A stretch of 64,000 bases of DNA from Xanthomonas hyacinthi (GTDB taxonomy: Bacteria > Pseudomonadota > Gammaproteobacteria > Xanthomonadales > Xanthomonadaceae), in the NCBI RefSeq assembly GCF_009769165.1, contig NZ_CP043476.1, positions 3,541,001 through 3,605,000 on the forward strand, given 5' to 3'. Each line of letters starts with the position of its first letter. Positions within the stretch are counted from its first letter, which is position 1. Below the pieces are notes generated by a model. It made no database searches. It saw only the letters and a list, made by a program, of their open reading frames with translations, and was not told the DNA's origin. Below are positions 8,628-18,886 of the stretch, piece after piece. The translations under genes and the position numbers were made by a program.

Positions 8628-10168
8628 CGCGCCGGCGCCGGCCACACGAAGCTGGCCACGCTGCGCGCCGGCAGCGTGTAGCCGAAGCCGTGCTTGTCCT
8701 CGGCCACCGACAGCGTGCGCGCGGCGTGCGCGCTGTTGACCACCACCAGTACCCGCGAGCCGTCCGGATTCAGAAACGCCACGTTGTCCACGCCTTCGCC
8801 GCCTTCGCTGGAATCGATGCGCCAGGCTTGCGGGCGCACGAAGCGGCTGGCATGGGCGAGCGCATAGTACTCGTCGCTGCGCACCACGCGCTCGCCGTGC
8901 AGATCGACATCGATCACGCCGCGGCAGGTGTCGCAGCCGCCGGCATGCGGGCCGCCGTGCAGGTCCAGCGCCAGGTTCCAGAACAGCACGCCGCGCGCAC
9001 CGTGGCGCACCGACTGCACGATCAGCCGCCGCGTCTGCAGGGTCAGCCCGCCGCTGCGCAGCGGTTCCCAGTCGCCGCCGGAGCACTCGGTCATGTACGC
9101 ATCCTTGTCCGGGTAGGCCGCCTGCACCGGGCTCTGTGCGGCCGGATCGCCGGCGTAGCAGTGCCAGGCGATGCCGGCGACGTGGCGCCGCGCCTGCGCG
9201 TCGGCGAGGACCGCCAGCGGCTCCTGCGGCTGGTCCCAGTTGTGGTCCCAGTCGAAGAGCAACGGCGCGCCGCGGCGGGCCTCGAGCAGCGGCCCGAGGT
9301 GGCGGCCGATCAGCTGCGCGCGCTGCGCGGCCTCCAGGCGCATGCCGGGGTAGTCCTTGGGGGTGAAGCCCGGTTCGTTCTGCAGGGTCAGCGCAACGAT
9401 CGGCACGCCAGCCTGCGCATAGGCGTCGACGTAGCGCAGCAGATAGCGCGCGAAGGCGTCGTAGTACTCGGGCTTGAGCGTGCCGCCGATCAGGCTGCCG
9501 CTGGTCTTCATCCATGCCGGCGCGCTCCATGGCGAGGCCATGATCTTCAGTTCGGGGTTGATCGCCAGCGCCTGCCGCGCGATCGGCAGCACGTCGTCGC
9601 GATTGGGCGCGATGCTGAAATGCGCCAGCGCCGGATCGGGCGCGTTGTCCGGCGTGTCGTCGAGGCTGTAGTGATGGCGCGAGAAATCCGACGCGCCGAT
9701 GGTCAACCGCGCGAAGCTCAGCCCCAGGCCGCCGTCGGCGCGGCCGAACAGTTCGTGCATCAGCGCATCGCGGCGCGGTTGCGGCAGTCGTTGCAGTACC
9801 CAGGCCGAGGAGTCGGTGATCGAGGCGCCGAAGCCGAGCATGCGTTGGCGTCGCGCCGCGGGATCGATGCGGATGTCGGCGTGCGTCTGCGCTCCCCAGC
9901 GCGCGGCCGGCGCCGGCGCGAGCGCCTGGCGATGGTCCTGGGTGGTGATCCAGGCCTGGATGTCCGCGGCCGGCGGCGGCAGCGGGTCGGCGCTGGCGAC
10001 GCCGCTAGAAAAGCCCAGCAGCGCAGCGCAAAGCGCGGCCGCCGGCCGCTGCCGGGCAGCCGAAGACACCCTGCAATGCCGCGCAAACCCCATGTTGCGG
10101 CGCAGCGGTTGCGCGCAGCGCTGCGCCGCATTGGCGAGAAACTTCATGAGCTTGCATGGCTGCGGCAT
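8624..10168 (-). CDS. Secreted glycoside hydrolase family 30 (glucosylceramidase/beta-1,6-glucanase type)
   Basis: The 514-residue protein is a GH30 retaining glycosidase. Visible are MLGFGASITDSSAWVL (residues 110-125), the acid/base Glu in LQNEPGFT (Glu265) and the nucleophile Glu in MTECSGGDW (Glu361), with a C-terminal beta-sandwich closing on SVASFVWP. The N-terminus is long and basic, then a hydrophobic core ending GVASA (about residue 60) suggests export. GAGGAG lies seven bases before ATG 10168; ATG 10147 is an alternative start. GH30 of this type cleaves beta-glucosides, often beta-1,6-glucan or glucosylceramide. It is the first gene of an operon with LacI and divergent from the TonB receptor. 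Confidence 0.9.
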   Translation of the reverse strand: MPQPCKLMKFLANAAQRCAQPLRRNMGFARHCRVSSAARQRPAAALCAALLGFSSGVASADPLPPPAADIQAWITTQDHRQALAPAPAARWGAQTHADIRIDPAARRQRMLGFGASITDSSAWVLQRLPQPRRDALMHELFGRADGGLGLSFARLTIGASDFSRHHYSLDDTPDNAPDPALAHFSIAPNRDDVLPIARQALAINPELKIMASPWSAPAWMKTSGSLIGGTLKPEYYDAFARYLLRYVDAYAQAGVPIVALTLQNEPGFTPKDYPGMRLEAAQRAQLIGRHLGPLLEARRGAPLLFDWDHNWDQPQEPLAVLADAQARRHVAGIAWHCYAGDPAAQSPVQAAYPDKDAYMTECSGGDWEPLRSGGLTLQTRRLIVQSVRHGARGVLFWNLALDLHGGPHAGGCDTCRGVIDVDLHGERVVRSDEYYALAHASRFVRPQAWRIDSSEGGEGVDNVAFLNPDGSRVLVVVNSAHAARTLSVAEDKHGFGYTLPARSVASFVWPAPAR

Positions 10169-10211
10169 CGCTTGCTCCTCGCGGAATTGACCGCACTGGA
10201 TACGACGAGTA

Positions 10212-10225
10212 TGACAGCGCTGTCA
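10212..10225. promoter_or_regulatory. LacI-type operator, perfect 14-bp palindrome
   Basis: TGACAGCGCTGTCA is a perfect inverted repeat with the central CG typical of LacI-family operators. It lies in the 79-bp divergent region, 44 bp from the GH30 start and 23 bp from the TonB receptor start, placed to block both promoters. The local LacI protein is the obvious ligand. Confidence 0.8.
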
Positions 10226-10247
10226 AAAATGCCGGGAGGGGCATCAC

Positions 10248-13013
10248 ATGATGGGCATGCAAGAATTCTTCGTGGGCCGCGCACGTCGCGGCGCGCCGTC
10301 GCGGCGGCTGTTGGCACTGGCTTGCTGCATCGCCGCGCTGCAGCAGGCGCACGCGCAAACCGCCACGGCGGCTGCGCCGGCACCGCAGGACACGGTCGGC
10401 ACGCTGGACACGGTGAAGGTCACCGGCATCCGCCATGCGATCGAGAGCGCGGTGGAGGCCAAGAGCGAATCGTCGTTGATCATCGAGACGATCTCGGCCG
10501 AGGACATCGGCAAGCTGCCCGACGTGAGCATCGCCGATTCGCTCTCGCGGCTGCCCGGCGTCGCCACTCAGCGCGTGGATGGGCGCGCGCAGGTGATCAA
10601 CATCCGCGGCATGTCCGAGCAGTTCGTCGGCACCACGCTCAACGGCCGCGAGCAGGTCAGCACCGGCGACAGCCGCGGCGTGGAGTTCGACCAGTTCCCG
10701 GCGGAGCTGATCAACGCGGTGACCGTCTACAAGACCGCCGATGCCGCCGTGATCGGGCAGGGCCTGTCCGGCACCGTGGACCTGAAGACGATCCGCCCGC
10801 TGGACCTGGACGAACGCCGCATCGTGGTCAGCGGCAACGGCGAGAAGAATTCCTTCGGCAAGCTCAGCGCCGACGGCCACGACACCGGCTACCGCGCCGC
10901 GGCGTCCTACGTCGACCAGTTCGCCGGCGACACCATCGGCGTCGCGCTCGGCGTGGCGCGCTTGAATTCGCCGTTCCAGGAAAAGCACTACAAATCCTGG
11001 TGGTGGGGCAATCCGGACAGCTGGGGCGCCACGCAGGCGGGCAAGCCGCCGGGCGCGGTCGCGCTGCAGGGATCAGAGGCGTGGATCAAGTCGCGCGAGC
11101 TGACCCGCGACGGCGTGATCGGCACCCTGGAATACAAGCCGAACGCGCATTTCCACAGCGTGCTCGACGGCTACTGGTCCAAGTTCGACCAGAAGGAAGC
11201 CATGCACGGCGCGATGTGGTCCAACGCGCCTGACTTCAGCAATGCGCTGGGCGAGCAGGTCGCCTACCGCGACATCGCCACCACCGACCGACAGGGCGTG
11301 CCGATCATCACCCAGGGCACCCTGAGCGGCGTGCAGCCGGTGCTGCGCAACGATCGCAACGACCGCCAGGACAAGCTGCTTTCGGTGGGCTGGACCAACA
11401 CCCTGCACTGGGAGCCGTGGTCGCTGAGCCTGGACCTGAACTACTCGCGCGCCGAGCGCCGGCAATCGCAGCTGGAGACCTACGCCGGGCTGGCCGATCC
11501 GCAGGACATCGGCTTCGACCTGCCGTTGAGCAACGCGTTCGCGCGCTATTCGCTCGCCAACCTGGCCGATCCGGCGACGGTGTACCTGTGGGATCCGCAG
11601 AAGTGGGGCCACGACGGGCGCCTGGAGAATTCCTGGCAGAAAGACGAGATCAAGGCCGGCCGCCTGGAATTCAACTACGACGTCGACACTGCGTTCGTGC
11701 GCAGCTTCGACCTCGGCGTGAACGTCAATCGCCGCAGCAAGGACAAGCGCGCCGACGTGTACTTCGCCGACCTGCCGGGGCGCACGCCGACCCTGGTCGA
11801 TCCGTCGCTGCTGTATGCGCCGACCTCGCTGGGCTTCGCCGGCATCGGCGACATTCTCAGCTTCGATCCGCGCGCGCTGCTGTCGCGCTACTACGACGTC
11901 ACCCTGTCCGAGAGCAACGACGACCTGCGCAAGGACTACGTGGTCGACGAGCACGTCAACACCTATTACCTGCGCGCCAACATCGACATGGACCTGGGCG
12001 AGCGCGTGCGCGTGCGCGGCAACGCCGGCCTGCAGTACATCACCAGCGACCAGTCCTCGACCGGCTTCAACGCCAGCGGCGGTGCGGTGGTCGGCGCGCA
12101 GACGCTGGGCGCGCGCTACCACGACGCGCTGCCGAGCCTGAATCTGGTGTTCGATTTCGGCGACGGCTGGATGGCGCGCATGGGCGCGGCCAAGCAGCTG
12201 ATGCGGCCGCCGATCAACTACCTGAGCGCCGACGCCAGCGCCGCGGTGGACACCACCACCGGGCTGTGGAGCGGCAGCGGCGGCAACCCGACGCTGCAGC
12301 CGTACCGCGCCGATGCGCTCGACCTGTCGCTGGAAAAGTACTTCGGCTCGGCCAGCTACGTGAGCCTGGCGCTGTTCTACAAGGATCTGCAGACCTACAT
12401 CTACCGGCAGAACCTGACCTGGGATTTCACCGGCTACAACCCGGACGGGCAGACACCGGTCTCCAACATCGGCACCTTCAGCACCTGGGCCAACGGCAGC
12501 GGCGGCTACATGCGCGGCGTCGAATTCGCCGCCAGCGTCACCGGCGACGTGTTCAGCGAGCGCCTCGACGGCTTCGGCGTGCAGCTCAACGGCTCCTACA
12601 CCGAATCGTCGATCGATCCCGATCCCAGCGACAACTCGCCCGGTACCGACACCATCCCCGGCCTGTCCAAGATCGTCGCCAACGCCACGCTGTTCTACGA
12701 GAAGCACGGCTTCGGCGCGCGCGTCAGCCAGCGCTACCGCGATGCCTACCGTGGCGAATACGGTTCGCTGTTCGGCCAGCGTAGCTACCGCAACACGCTC
12801 AGCGAGCGCGTCACCGACCTGCAGCTGAGCTACGACTTTCCCGACAGCAGCCGGCTGAAGGGCCTGTCGTTGATGTTCCAGGTCAACAATCTGACCAACG
12901 AGGCGTTCCGCACCGAGGTCAGCGCTGCCGGCGTTTCCTCGACCGTCTTCCTGCCCGAGGAATACACCGAATACGGCCGCCAGTACCTGATCGGCTTTCG
13001 CTACCGGTTGTGA
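10248..13013 (+). CDS. TonB-dependent receptor for oligosaccharide uptake
   Basis: The 921-residue outer-membrane protein starts with a signal peptide (hydrophobic core ending QQAHA), a plug domain (LDTVKVTGIRHAIESAVEAK is typical of the Xanthomonas/Caulobacter sugar-type receptors; then LPDVSIADSLSRLPGV and VINIRGM) and a beta-barrel closing with RQYLIGFRYRL, whose aromatic/Leu end is the usual barrel terminus. GGGAGGGG lies upstream of ATG 10248; ATGs at 10251 and 10257 are alternatives. Next to GH30 and GH3 under a LacI operator, it probably imports beta-gluco-oligosaccharides across the outer membrane using ExbBD-TonB energy. Confidence 0.93.
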   Translation: MMGMQEFFVGRARRGAPSRRLLALACCIAALQQAHAQTATAAAPAPQDTVGTLDTVKVTGIRHAIESAVEAKSESSLIIETISAEDIGKLPDVSIADSLSRLPGVATQRVDGRAQVINIRGMSEQFVGTTLNGREQVSTGDSRGVEFDQFPAELINAVTVYKTADAAVIGQGLSGTVDLKTIRPLDLDERRIVVSGNGEKNSFGKLSADGHDTGYRAAASYVDQFAGDTIGVALGVARLNSPFQEKHYKSWWWGNPDSWGATQAGKPPGAVALQGSEAWIKSRELTRDGVIGTLEYKPNAHFHSVLDGYWSKFDQKEAMHGAMWSNAPDFSNALGEQVAYRDIATTDRQGVPIITQGTLSGVQPVLRNDRNDRQDKLLSVGWTNTLHWEPWSLSLDLNYSRAERRQSQLETYAGLADPQDIGFDLPLSNAFARYSLANLADPATVYLWDPQKWGHDGRLENSWQKDEIKAGRLEFNYDVDTAFVRSFDLGVNVNRRSKDKRADVYFADLPGRTPTLVDPSLLYAPTSLGFAGIGDILSFDPRALLSRYYDVTLSESNDDLRKDYVVDEHVNTYYLRANIDMDLGERVRVRGNAGLQYITSDQSSTGFNASGGAVVGAQTLGARYHDALPSLNLVFDFGDGWMARMGAAKQLMRPPINYLSADASAAVDTTTGLWSGSGGNPTLQPYRADALDLSLEKYFGSASYVSLALFYKDLQTYIYRQNLTWDFTGYNPDGQTPVSNIGTFSTWANGSGGYMRGVEFAASVTGDVFSERLDGFGVQLNGSYTESSIDPDPSDNSPGTDTIPGLSKIVANATLFYEKHGFGARVSQRYRDAYRGEYGSLFGQRSYRNTLSERVTDLQLSYDFPDSSRLKGLSLMFQVNNLTNEAFRTEVSAAGVSSTVFLPEEYTEYGRQYLIGFRYRL

Positions 13014-13072
13014 ACTGGCCGACCGCGCGCGCCACGCCCGGCGCGCTCCCGCACTTCGATGGAGGAAACCGG

Positions 13073-15595
13073 ATGTCCACACCGCACCCTTGGGCGCGCG
13101 CGCTGCTCGCCGCCGCCACTCTCGCCGCCGTGGCCGATGCCGCACCGCCGACCGCACCGGCACCGGCACCATTGCGCGATTGGCCGGCGCTGCGCAGCGC
13201 GGTGACGCCCGATCCGGCGATCGAGGCCAGGGTCGCGCAGATCCTGGACGGCATGACCCTGGCGCAGAAGGTCGGGCAGATGACCCAGGCGGAGATCAAG
13301 TCGATCACGCCCGAGCAGGTGCGCCAGTACTACATCGGCTCGGTGCTCAACGGCGGCGGCTCGTGGCCGGGCAAGGACAAGCACGCGCGCGTCGGCGATT
13401 GGCTGCAACTGGCCGACGCCTATTACCAGGCGTCGATGAGTACCGACGCGCAAGTGCCGATCCCGATCGTGTGGGGCACCGATGCCGTGCATGGGCACAG
13501 CAACGTGTACGGCGCCACGCTGTTCCCGCACAACATCGGCCTGGGCGCGGCGCGCGACCCGGCCTTGGTCGAGCAGATCGGCCGCGCCACCGCCGAGGCC
13601 AGCCGTGCCACCGGCATCGCCTGGGCATTCGCGCCTACCCTGGCGGTCGTGCAGGATCCGCGCTGGGGACGCACCTATGAGAGTTTCTCGTCCGACCCGG
13701 CGCTGGTCCGCCGCTACGGCGCCGCCTACGTGCGCGGCATGCAGGGCCGACTCGGCGACGACGCCAGCGTGCTGGCCACCGCCAAGCACTACCTCGGCGA
13801 CGGCGCCACCGAGCATGGCCACGACCAGGGCGTGGCGCGGATCGGCAAGGCGCAGATGGTCAATATCCACGGCCAGGGCTACTACGGCGCGATCGAGGCC
13901 GGCGTGCAGACGGTGATGGCCTCCTACAGCAGCTGGAACGACGTCGCCGCCGGCATCGACTACGGCAAGATGCACGGCGCTGCACCGCTGCTGACCGGGG
14001 CGCTGAAACAGAAGATGGGCTTCGACGGCTTCGTGGTCTCCGACTGGAACGGCATCGGCCAGGTGCCGGGCTGCGGCAACGCCAGTTGCGCGCAGGCGAT
14101 CAACGCCGGCATGGACATGGTCATGGTGCCCGACGACTGGAAGGCGTTCATCGACAACACCGTCGCCCAGGTGCAGGCCGGACAGATTGCGCAGGCGCGC
14201 ATCGACGATGCGGTGCGGCGCATCCTGCGGGTCAAGCTGCGCGCCGGCCTGTTCGCGCACAAGCCCTCCGCCAGCCGCTATGCCGGGCGCGAGGACGCGC
14301 TGGTGCATCGCGACTTGGCGCGGCGCGCGGTGCGCGAATCGCTGGTGCTGCTGAAGAACGAGCGCGGCGCGCTGCCGTTGCGTCGCGGCCAGCGCCTGCT
14401 GGTGGTCGGCAAGAGCGCCGACAGCCTTTCCGACCAGGCCGGCGGCTGGTCGCTGACTTGGCAGGGCACCGACAACCGCAACGCCGACTTCCCCAATGCG
14501 CAGAGCCTCCTGGCCGGCCTGCGCGAGCTGGGCGACGCCGACCGGGTGCGCTACGCCGATTCGGTCGCCGCGGCCGCACCGGGCAGCTACGACGCGATCG
14601 TCGCGGTGATCGGCGAAACGCCCTACGCCGAGGGCAGCGGCGACATCGTCGCCTCCGCCACGATGGCGCACAGCCAGCGCCATCCCGAGGACCTGAAGAC
14701 GCTGCAGGACGCGGCCGCGACCGGCAAGCCGGTGATCGCGGTGCTGCTGTCCGGGCGGCCGCTGTACGTCAACGATCTGCTCAACCTGTCGCAGGCGTTC
14801 GTCGCCGCCTGGCTGCCGGGAACCGAGGGCGGCGGCGTGGCCGACGTGCTGTTCGGCGGCGCGTACGATTTCCGCGGCCAACTGGGCTTCCCGTGGCCAG
14901 GGCAGGCCTGTCCGCCGCCGCTGGCGCCGGCCGATCCGGCGCGGCCGCCGTTGTTCGCGGTCGGCTACGGATTGCGCTACGCCCGCGGCGGCCGCGTCGG
15001 CACGCTGCCGGTGCGCTTGCCGGCCGACTGCGGCGCGGCCACCGCGCTGCCGGTGTTCAACCTGCGCGACGCCGCGCCGTTCGCGCTGAAGCTGGCCGCG
15101 CGCGGCCAGGAGCGCGCGCTCGGCGACGACCTCAACGCGGTCGTGCAGTGGCCGCAACCCGATCCGGCGCTGAGCGTGCGCACGGTGCAGGTCAACACCC
15201 AGCAGGACGCCAAGCAGGTGACCTGGCATGCGCCGGCACGGCTGTTCGCCAGCAGCGCCGGCGGCCAGAACCTGAGCGCGATGGCGCAGGCGCGCGCCGC
15301 GCTGCAGTTCGACGTGGCGGTCGCGCATGCGCCAAGCGCGCCGGTGACGCTGCGCCTGGGCTGCGTGCGCGGCTGCGGCGAGGGCGTGGACATCGGCCCG
15401 TTGCTGGCCGCGGCCGGGCCGGGCAAACGCACCGTGAGCGTACCGTTGGCCTGCTTCGGCAAACGCGGCGCCGATCTGGGGGGCATCGACATGCCGTTCG
15501 CGATCGACGCCGATGCGCCGTTCGCGGCGGCGTTCGCCCGCATCCAGATCGTGGCCGGCGCCGCCGATGCGGCCGATGCGCTGCGCTGCGATTGA
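13073..15595 (+). CDS. Secreted glycoside hydrolase family 3 beta-glucosidase (exo-1,3/1,4-glucosidase type)
   Basis: The 840-residue protein has a signal peptide (residues 1-24), the GH3 N-terminal barrel with KHYLGDGATEHGHDQG (about 239-253) and the nucleophile Asp324 in VVSDWNGIG, the GH3 C-terminal domain with NERGALPL, and an extra C-terminal beta-sandwich of about 170 residues as in ExoP-type exo-glucosidases. GGAGGAAACC immediately precedes ATG 13073. It follows the receptor by 59 bp on the same strand, so both form one operon. It would split oligomers released by the GH30 enzyme into glucose, probably in the periplasm. Confidence 0.93.
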   Translation: MSTPHPWARALLAAATLAAVADAAPPTAPAPAPLRDWPALRSAVTPDPAIEARVAQILDGMTLAQKVGQMTQAEIKSITPEQVRQYYIGSVLNGGGSWPGKDKHARVGDWLQLADAYYQASMSTDAQVPIPIVWGTDAVHGHSNVYGATLFPHNIGLGAARDPALVEQIGRATAEASRATGIAWAFAPTLAVVQDPRWGRTYESFSSDPALVRRYGAAYVRGMQGRLGDDASVLATAKHYLGDGATEHGHDQGVARIGKAQMVNIHGQGYYGAIEAGVQTVMASYSSWNDVAAGIDYGKMHGAAPLLTGALKQKMGFDGFVVSDWNGIGQVPGCGNASCAQAINAGMDMVMVPDDWKAFIDNTVAQVQAGQIAQARIDDAVRRILRVKLRAGLFAHKPSASRYAGREDALVHRDLARRAVRESLVLLKNERGALPLRRGQRLLVVGKSADSLSDQAGGWSLTWQGTDNRNADFPNAQSLLAGLRELGDADRVRYADSVAAAAPGSYDAIVAVIGETPYAEGSGDIVASATMAHSQRHPEDLKTLQDAAATGKPVIAVLLSGRPLYVNDLLNLSQAFVAAWLPGTEGGGVADVLFGGAYDFRGQLGFPWPGQACPPPLAPADPARPPLFAVGYGLRYARGGRVGTLPVRLPADCGAATALPVFNLRDAAPFALKLAARGQERALGDDLNAVVQWPQPDPALSVRTVQVNTQQDAKQVTWHAPARLFASSAGGQNLSAMAQARAALQFDVAVAHAPSAPVTLRLGCVRGCGEGVDIGPLLAAAGPGKRTVSVPLACFGKRGADLGGIDMPFAIDADAPFAAAFARIQIVAGAADAADALRCD

Positions 15596-15767
15596 GTGGC
15601 GGGGATGACCAGCCATTCGGCTGTTGGAAGCCGGGATTCGGGATCGGTAACGGCGAGGACGCTGCGAGCGTGTCGCTGCGTCGTGGCGCCGCCGCGGCGC
15701 GGCGCAGGCAAGCTGTCGTTGACGCGCGATACGCTACCCTGACGCCCCGTTCGTCGCTGGTCCGCCA

Positions 15768-17600
<1,833 letters not shown>

Positions 17601-17652
17601 GTGCGCAGAGGCGCAAGGCGCGCGCCGCGCCGTGCCGCCTGCGCCTTGGCCC

Positions 17653-18522
17653 TTAAGCCGACGCCGCGGCCGCACGCCTGTCGGCGGTGAGCGCACTGCC
17701 GGCCGAGGCGACGACGATGCAGCCGATCGCGCCCCACTGCCGGGCACCGAGGCGTTCGCCCAGCAGCAGCCACGCGGCGAGCGCGGACATGGCCGGTTCC
17801 AGGCTCAGCAGGATGCCGAAGGTCTGCGCGGGGAGGCGCCGCAGCGCGTACATCTCCAGCGAGAATGGCAGCGCACTGGACAGCAGCGCCATGCCGCCGG
17901 CATGGACCAGCAGCATGCCGTCATGCAGCAATGGGCCGATCCGCGGCGCGCCGAACGGCGCGGTCACCACCGCGGCGACCGACAATCCCAGCGCCACCGC
18001 CTGGCCGCCGCCGCCGGCCCCGGCATGGCGGCCGATCACGATGTACAGCGCCCAGCACGCCGCCGCGGCCAGGGCCAGCAGCACCCCGCCAGGATCCAGT
18101 GCGGAGCCATGGCCACCGTAGGGCAATAGCAGGGCCATGCCGACGACCGCGCATGCAATCCAGACAAAATCCAGTGCACGGCGCGACGCCAGCAGCGCCA
18201 CCGCCAACGGTCCGGTGAATTCGATCGCCACGGCGATGCCGAACGGCAGCGTGCGCAGCGACAGGTAGAACAACAGGTTCATTGCCCCCAGCACGCTGCC
18301 GTAGATGGCGATCGGCCACAGTGCGCGTACCTTCGGCAGGTTCCGCCAAGGCCGGTGCAGCGCGAACAGCAACAGCGCGGCCAGGCCGGCCCGCACGAAG
18401 GTGGTGCCTTCGGCGCCGAGCACCGGGAACAGCCGCTTGGCCAGCGAGGTGCCCAGCGACAGCGAGACGATGCTGGCCAGGAGCGCCAGGGCCGGCCAAG
18501 GCGAGCGTGCCGCGGCGTTCAC
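17653..18522 (-). CDS. rhtA: RhtA-type threonine/homoserine exporter (EamA family)
   Basis: The 289-residue protein has about ten membrane helices and matches RhtA in several blocks: GTSLAKRLFPVLGA near residue 25, FYLSLRTLPFGIAVAIEFTG (about 93-112), ACWALYIVIG and ALPFSLEMYALRRLP. RhtA exports threonine and homoserine across the inner membrane. I chose GTG 18522 because AGGAGG stands six bases upstream; no ATG fits. The assignment to RhtA rather than another EamA subfamily is good but the substrate is inferred from similarity. Confidence 0.82.
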   Translation of the reverse strand: MNAAARSPWPALALLASIVSLSLGTSLAKRLFPVLGAEGTTFVRAGLAALLLFALHRPWRNLPKVRALWPIAIYGSVLGAMNLLFYLSLRTLPFGIAVAIEFTGPLAVALLASRRALDFVWIACAVVGMALLLPYGGHGSALDPGGVLLALAAAACWALYIVIGRHAGAGGGGQAVALGLSVAAVVTAPFGAPRIGPLLHDGMLLVHAGGMALLSSALPFSLEMYALRRLPAQTFGILLSLEPAMSALAAWLLLGERLGARQWGAIGCIVVASAGSALTADRRAAAASA

Positions 18523-18751
18523 GGGCGCCTCCTGCACTTGCTTGCAGGGAGGGCGGGCTGGCGCAATATGGCGGCGCGATTCATTTCGGTATTCTTCTGC
18601 AACGTGGCGAGCTCCGCGCGCGTTTGCGCCCTCTGTTGTGCAAGTCTGCTGCGTGAGCTGCGATGCCAATCACGCCTGCATTTGAGCGGCGCTAGCGCAT
18701 TCGCGCTGTCGCCCCCACGATTTGCTGCGCAAACCGTGGGCCCCAGCTCAC

Positions 18752-18804
18752 CATCTCCCACATCCCCCGCGCCTGTCGGCGCGCGCCCCCTTGACTCAAG
18801 GGGG
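18752..18804. repeat. GC-rich repeat with CCCCCTTGACTCAAGGGGG hairpin
   Basis: The stretch CCCCGCGCCTGTCGGCGCGCGCCCCCTTG is the reverse complement of the repeat found twice after bamA (37327-37490). The hairpin CCCCCTTGACTCAAGGGGG is followed by CTTTT and could act as a plus-strand terminator, although no plus-strand gene ends here. A weaker inverted repeat with CCCACGATTTG and CAAACCGTGGG lies just upstream at about 18713-18743. Confidence 0.7.
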
Positions 18805-18850
18805 CTTTTCTCCAGTTGGATCGTGCGGGATCTTCGGTTGAAGGCTTTTA

Positions 18851-18885
18851 CCGGGTCCCGAGTCCCCGGTCCCGAGTCCCGCCGA
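18851..18885. repeat. GGGACTCGGGACC repeat arm behind the DUF885 stop codon
   Basis: Read on the minus strand, the DUF885 stop is followed within a few bases by GCGGGACTCGGGACCGGGGACTCGGGACCCGG-type units, the same variant as the arms around the rnhB end at 32793-32926. Only one arm is recognisable. Confidence 0.65.
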
Positions 18886-18886
18886 C

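Noticed and set aside
8579..11233. Long plus-strand frame antisense to LacI and GH30
   Set aside because: Composition is Arg/Ala/His-rich with no recognisable domain; both opposite-strand genes have clear motifs.
13001..15616. Frame antisense to the whole GH3 gene
   Set aside because: A codon-bias shadow; GH3 has catalytic residues, signal peptide and ribosome binding site.
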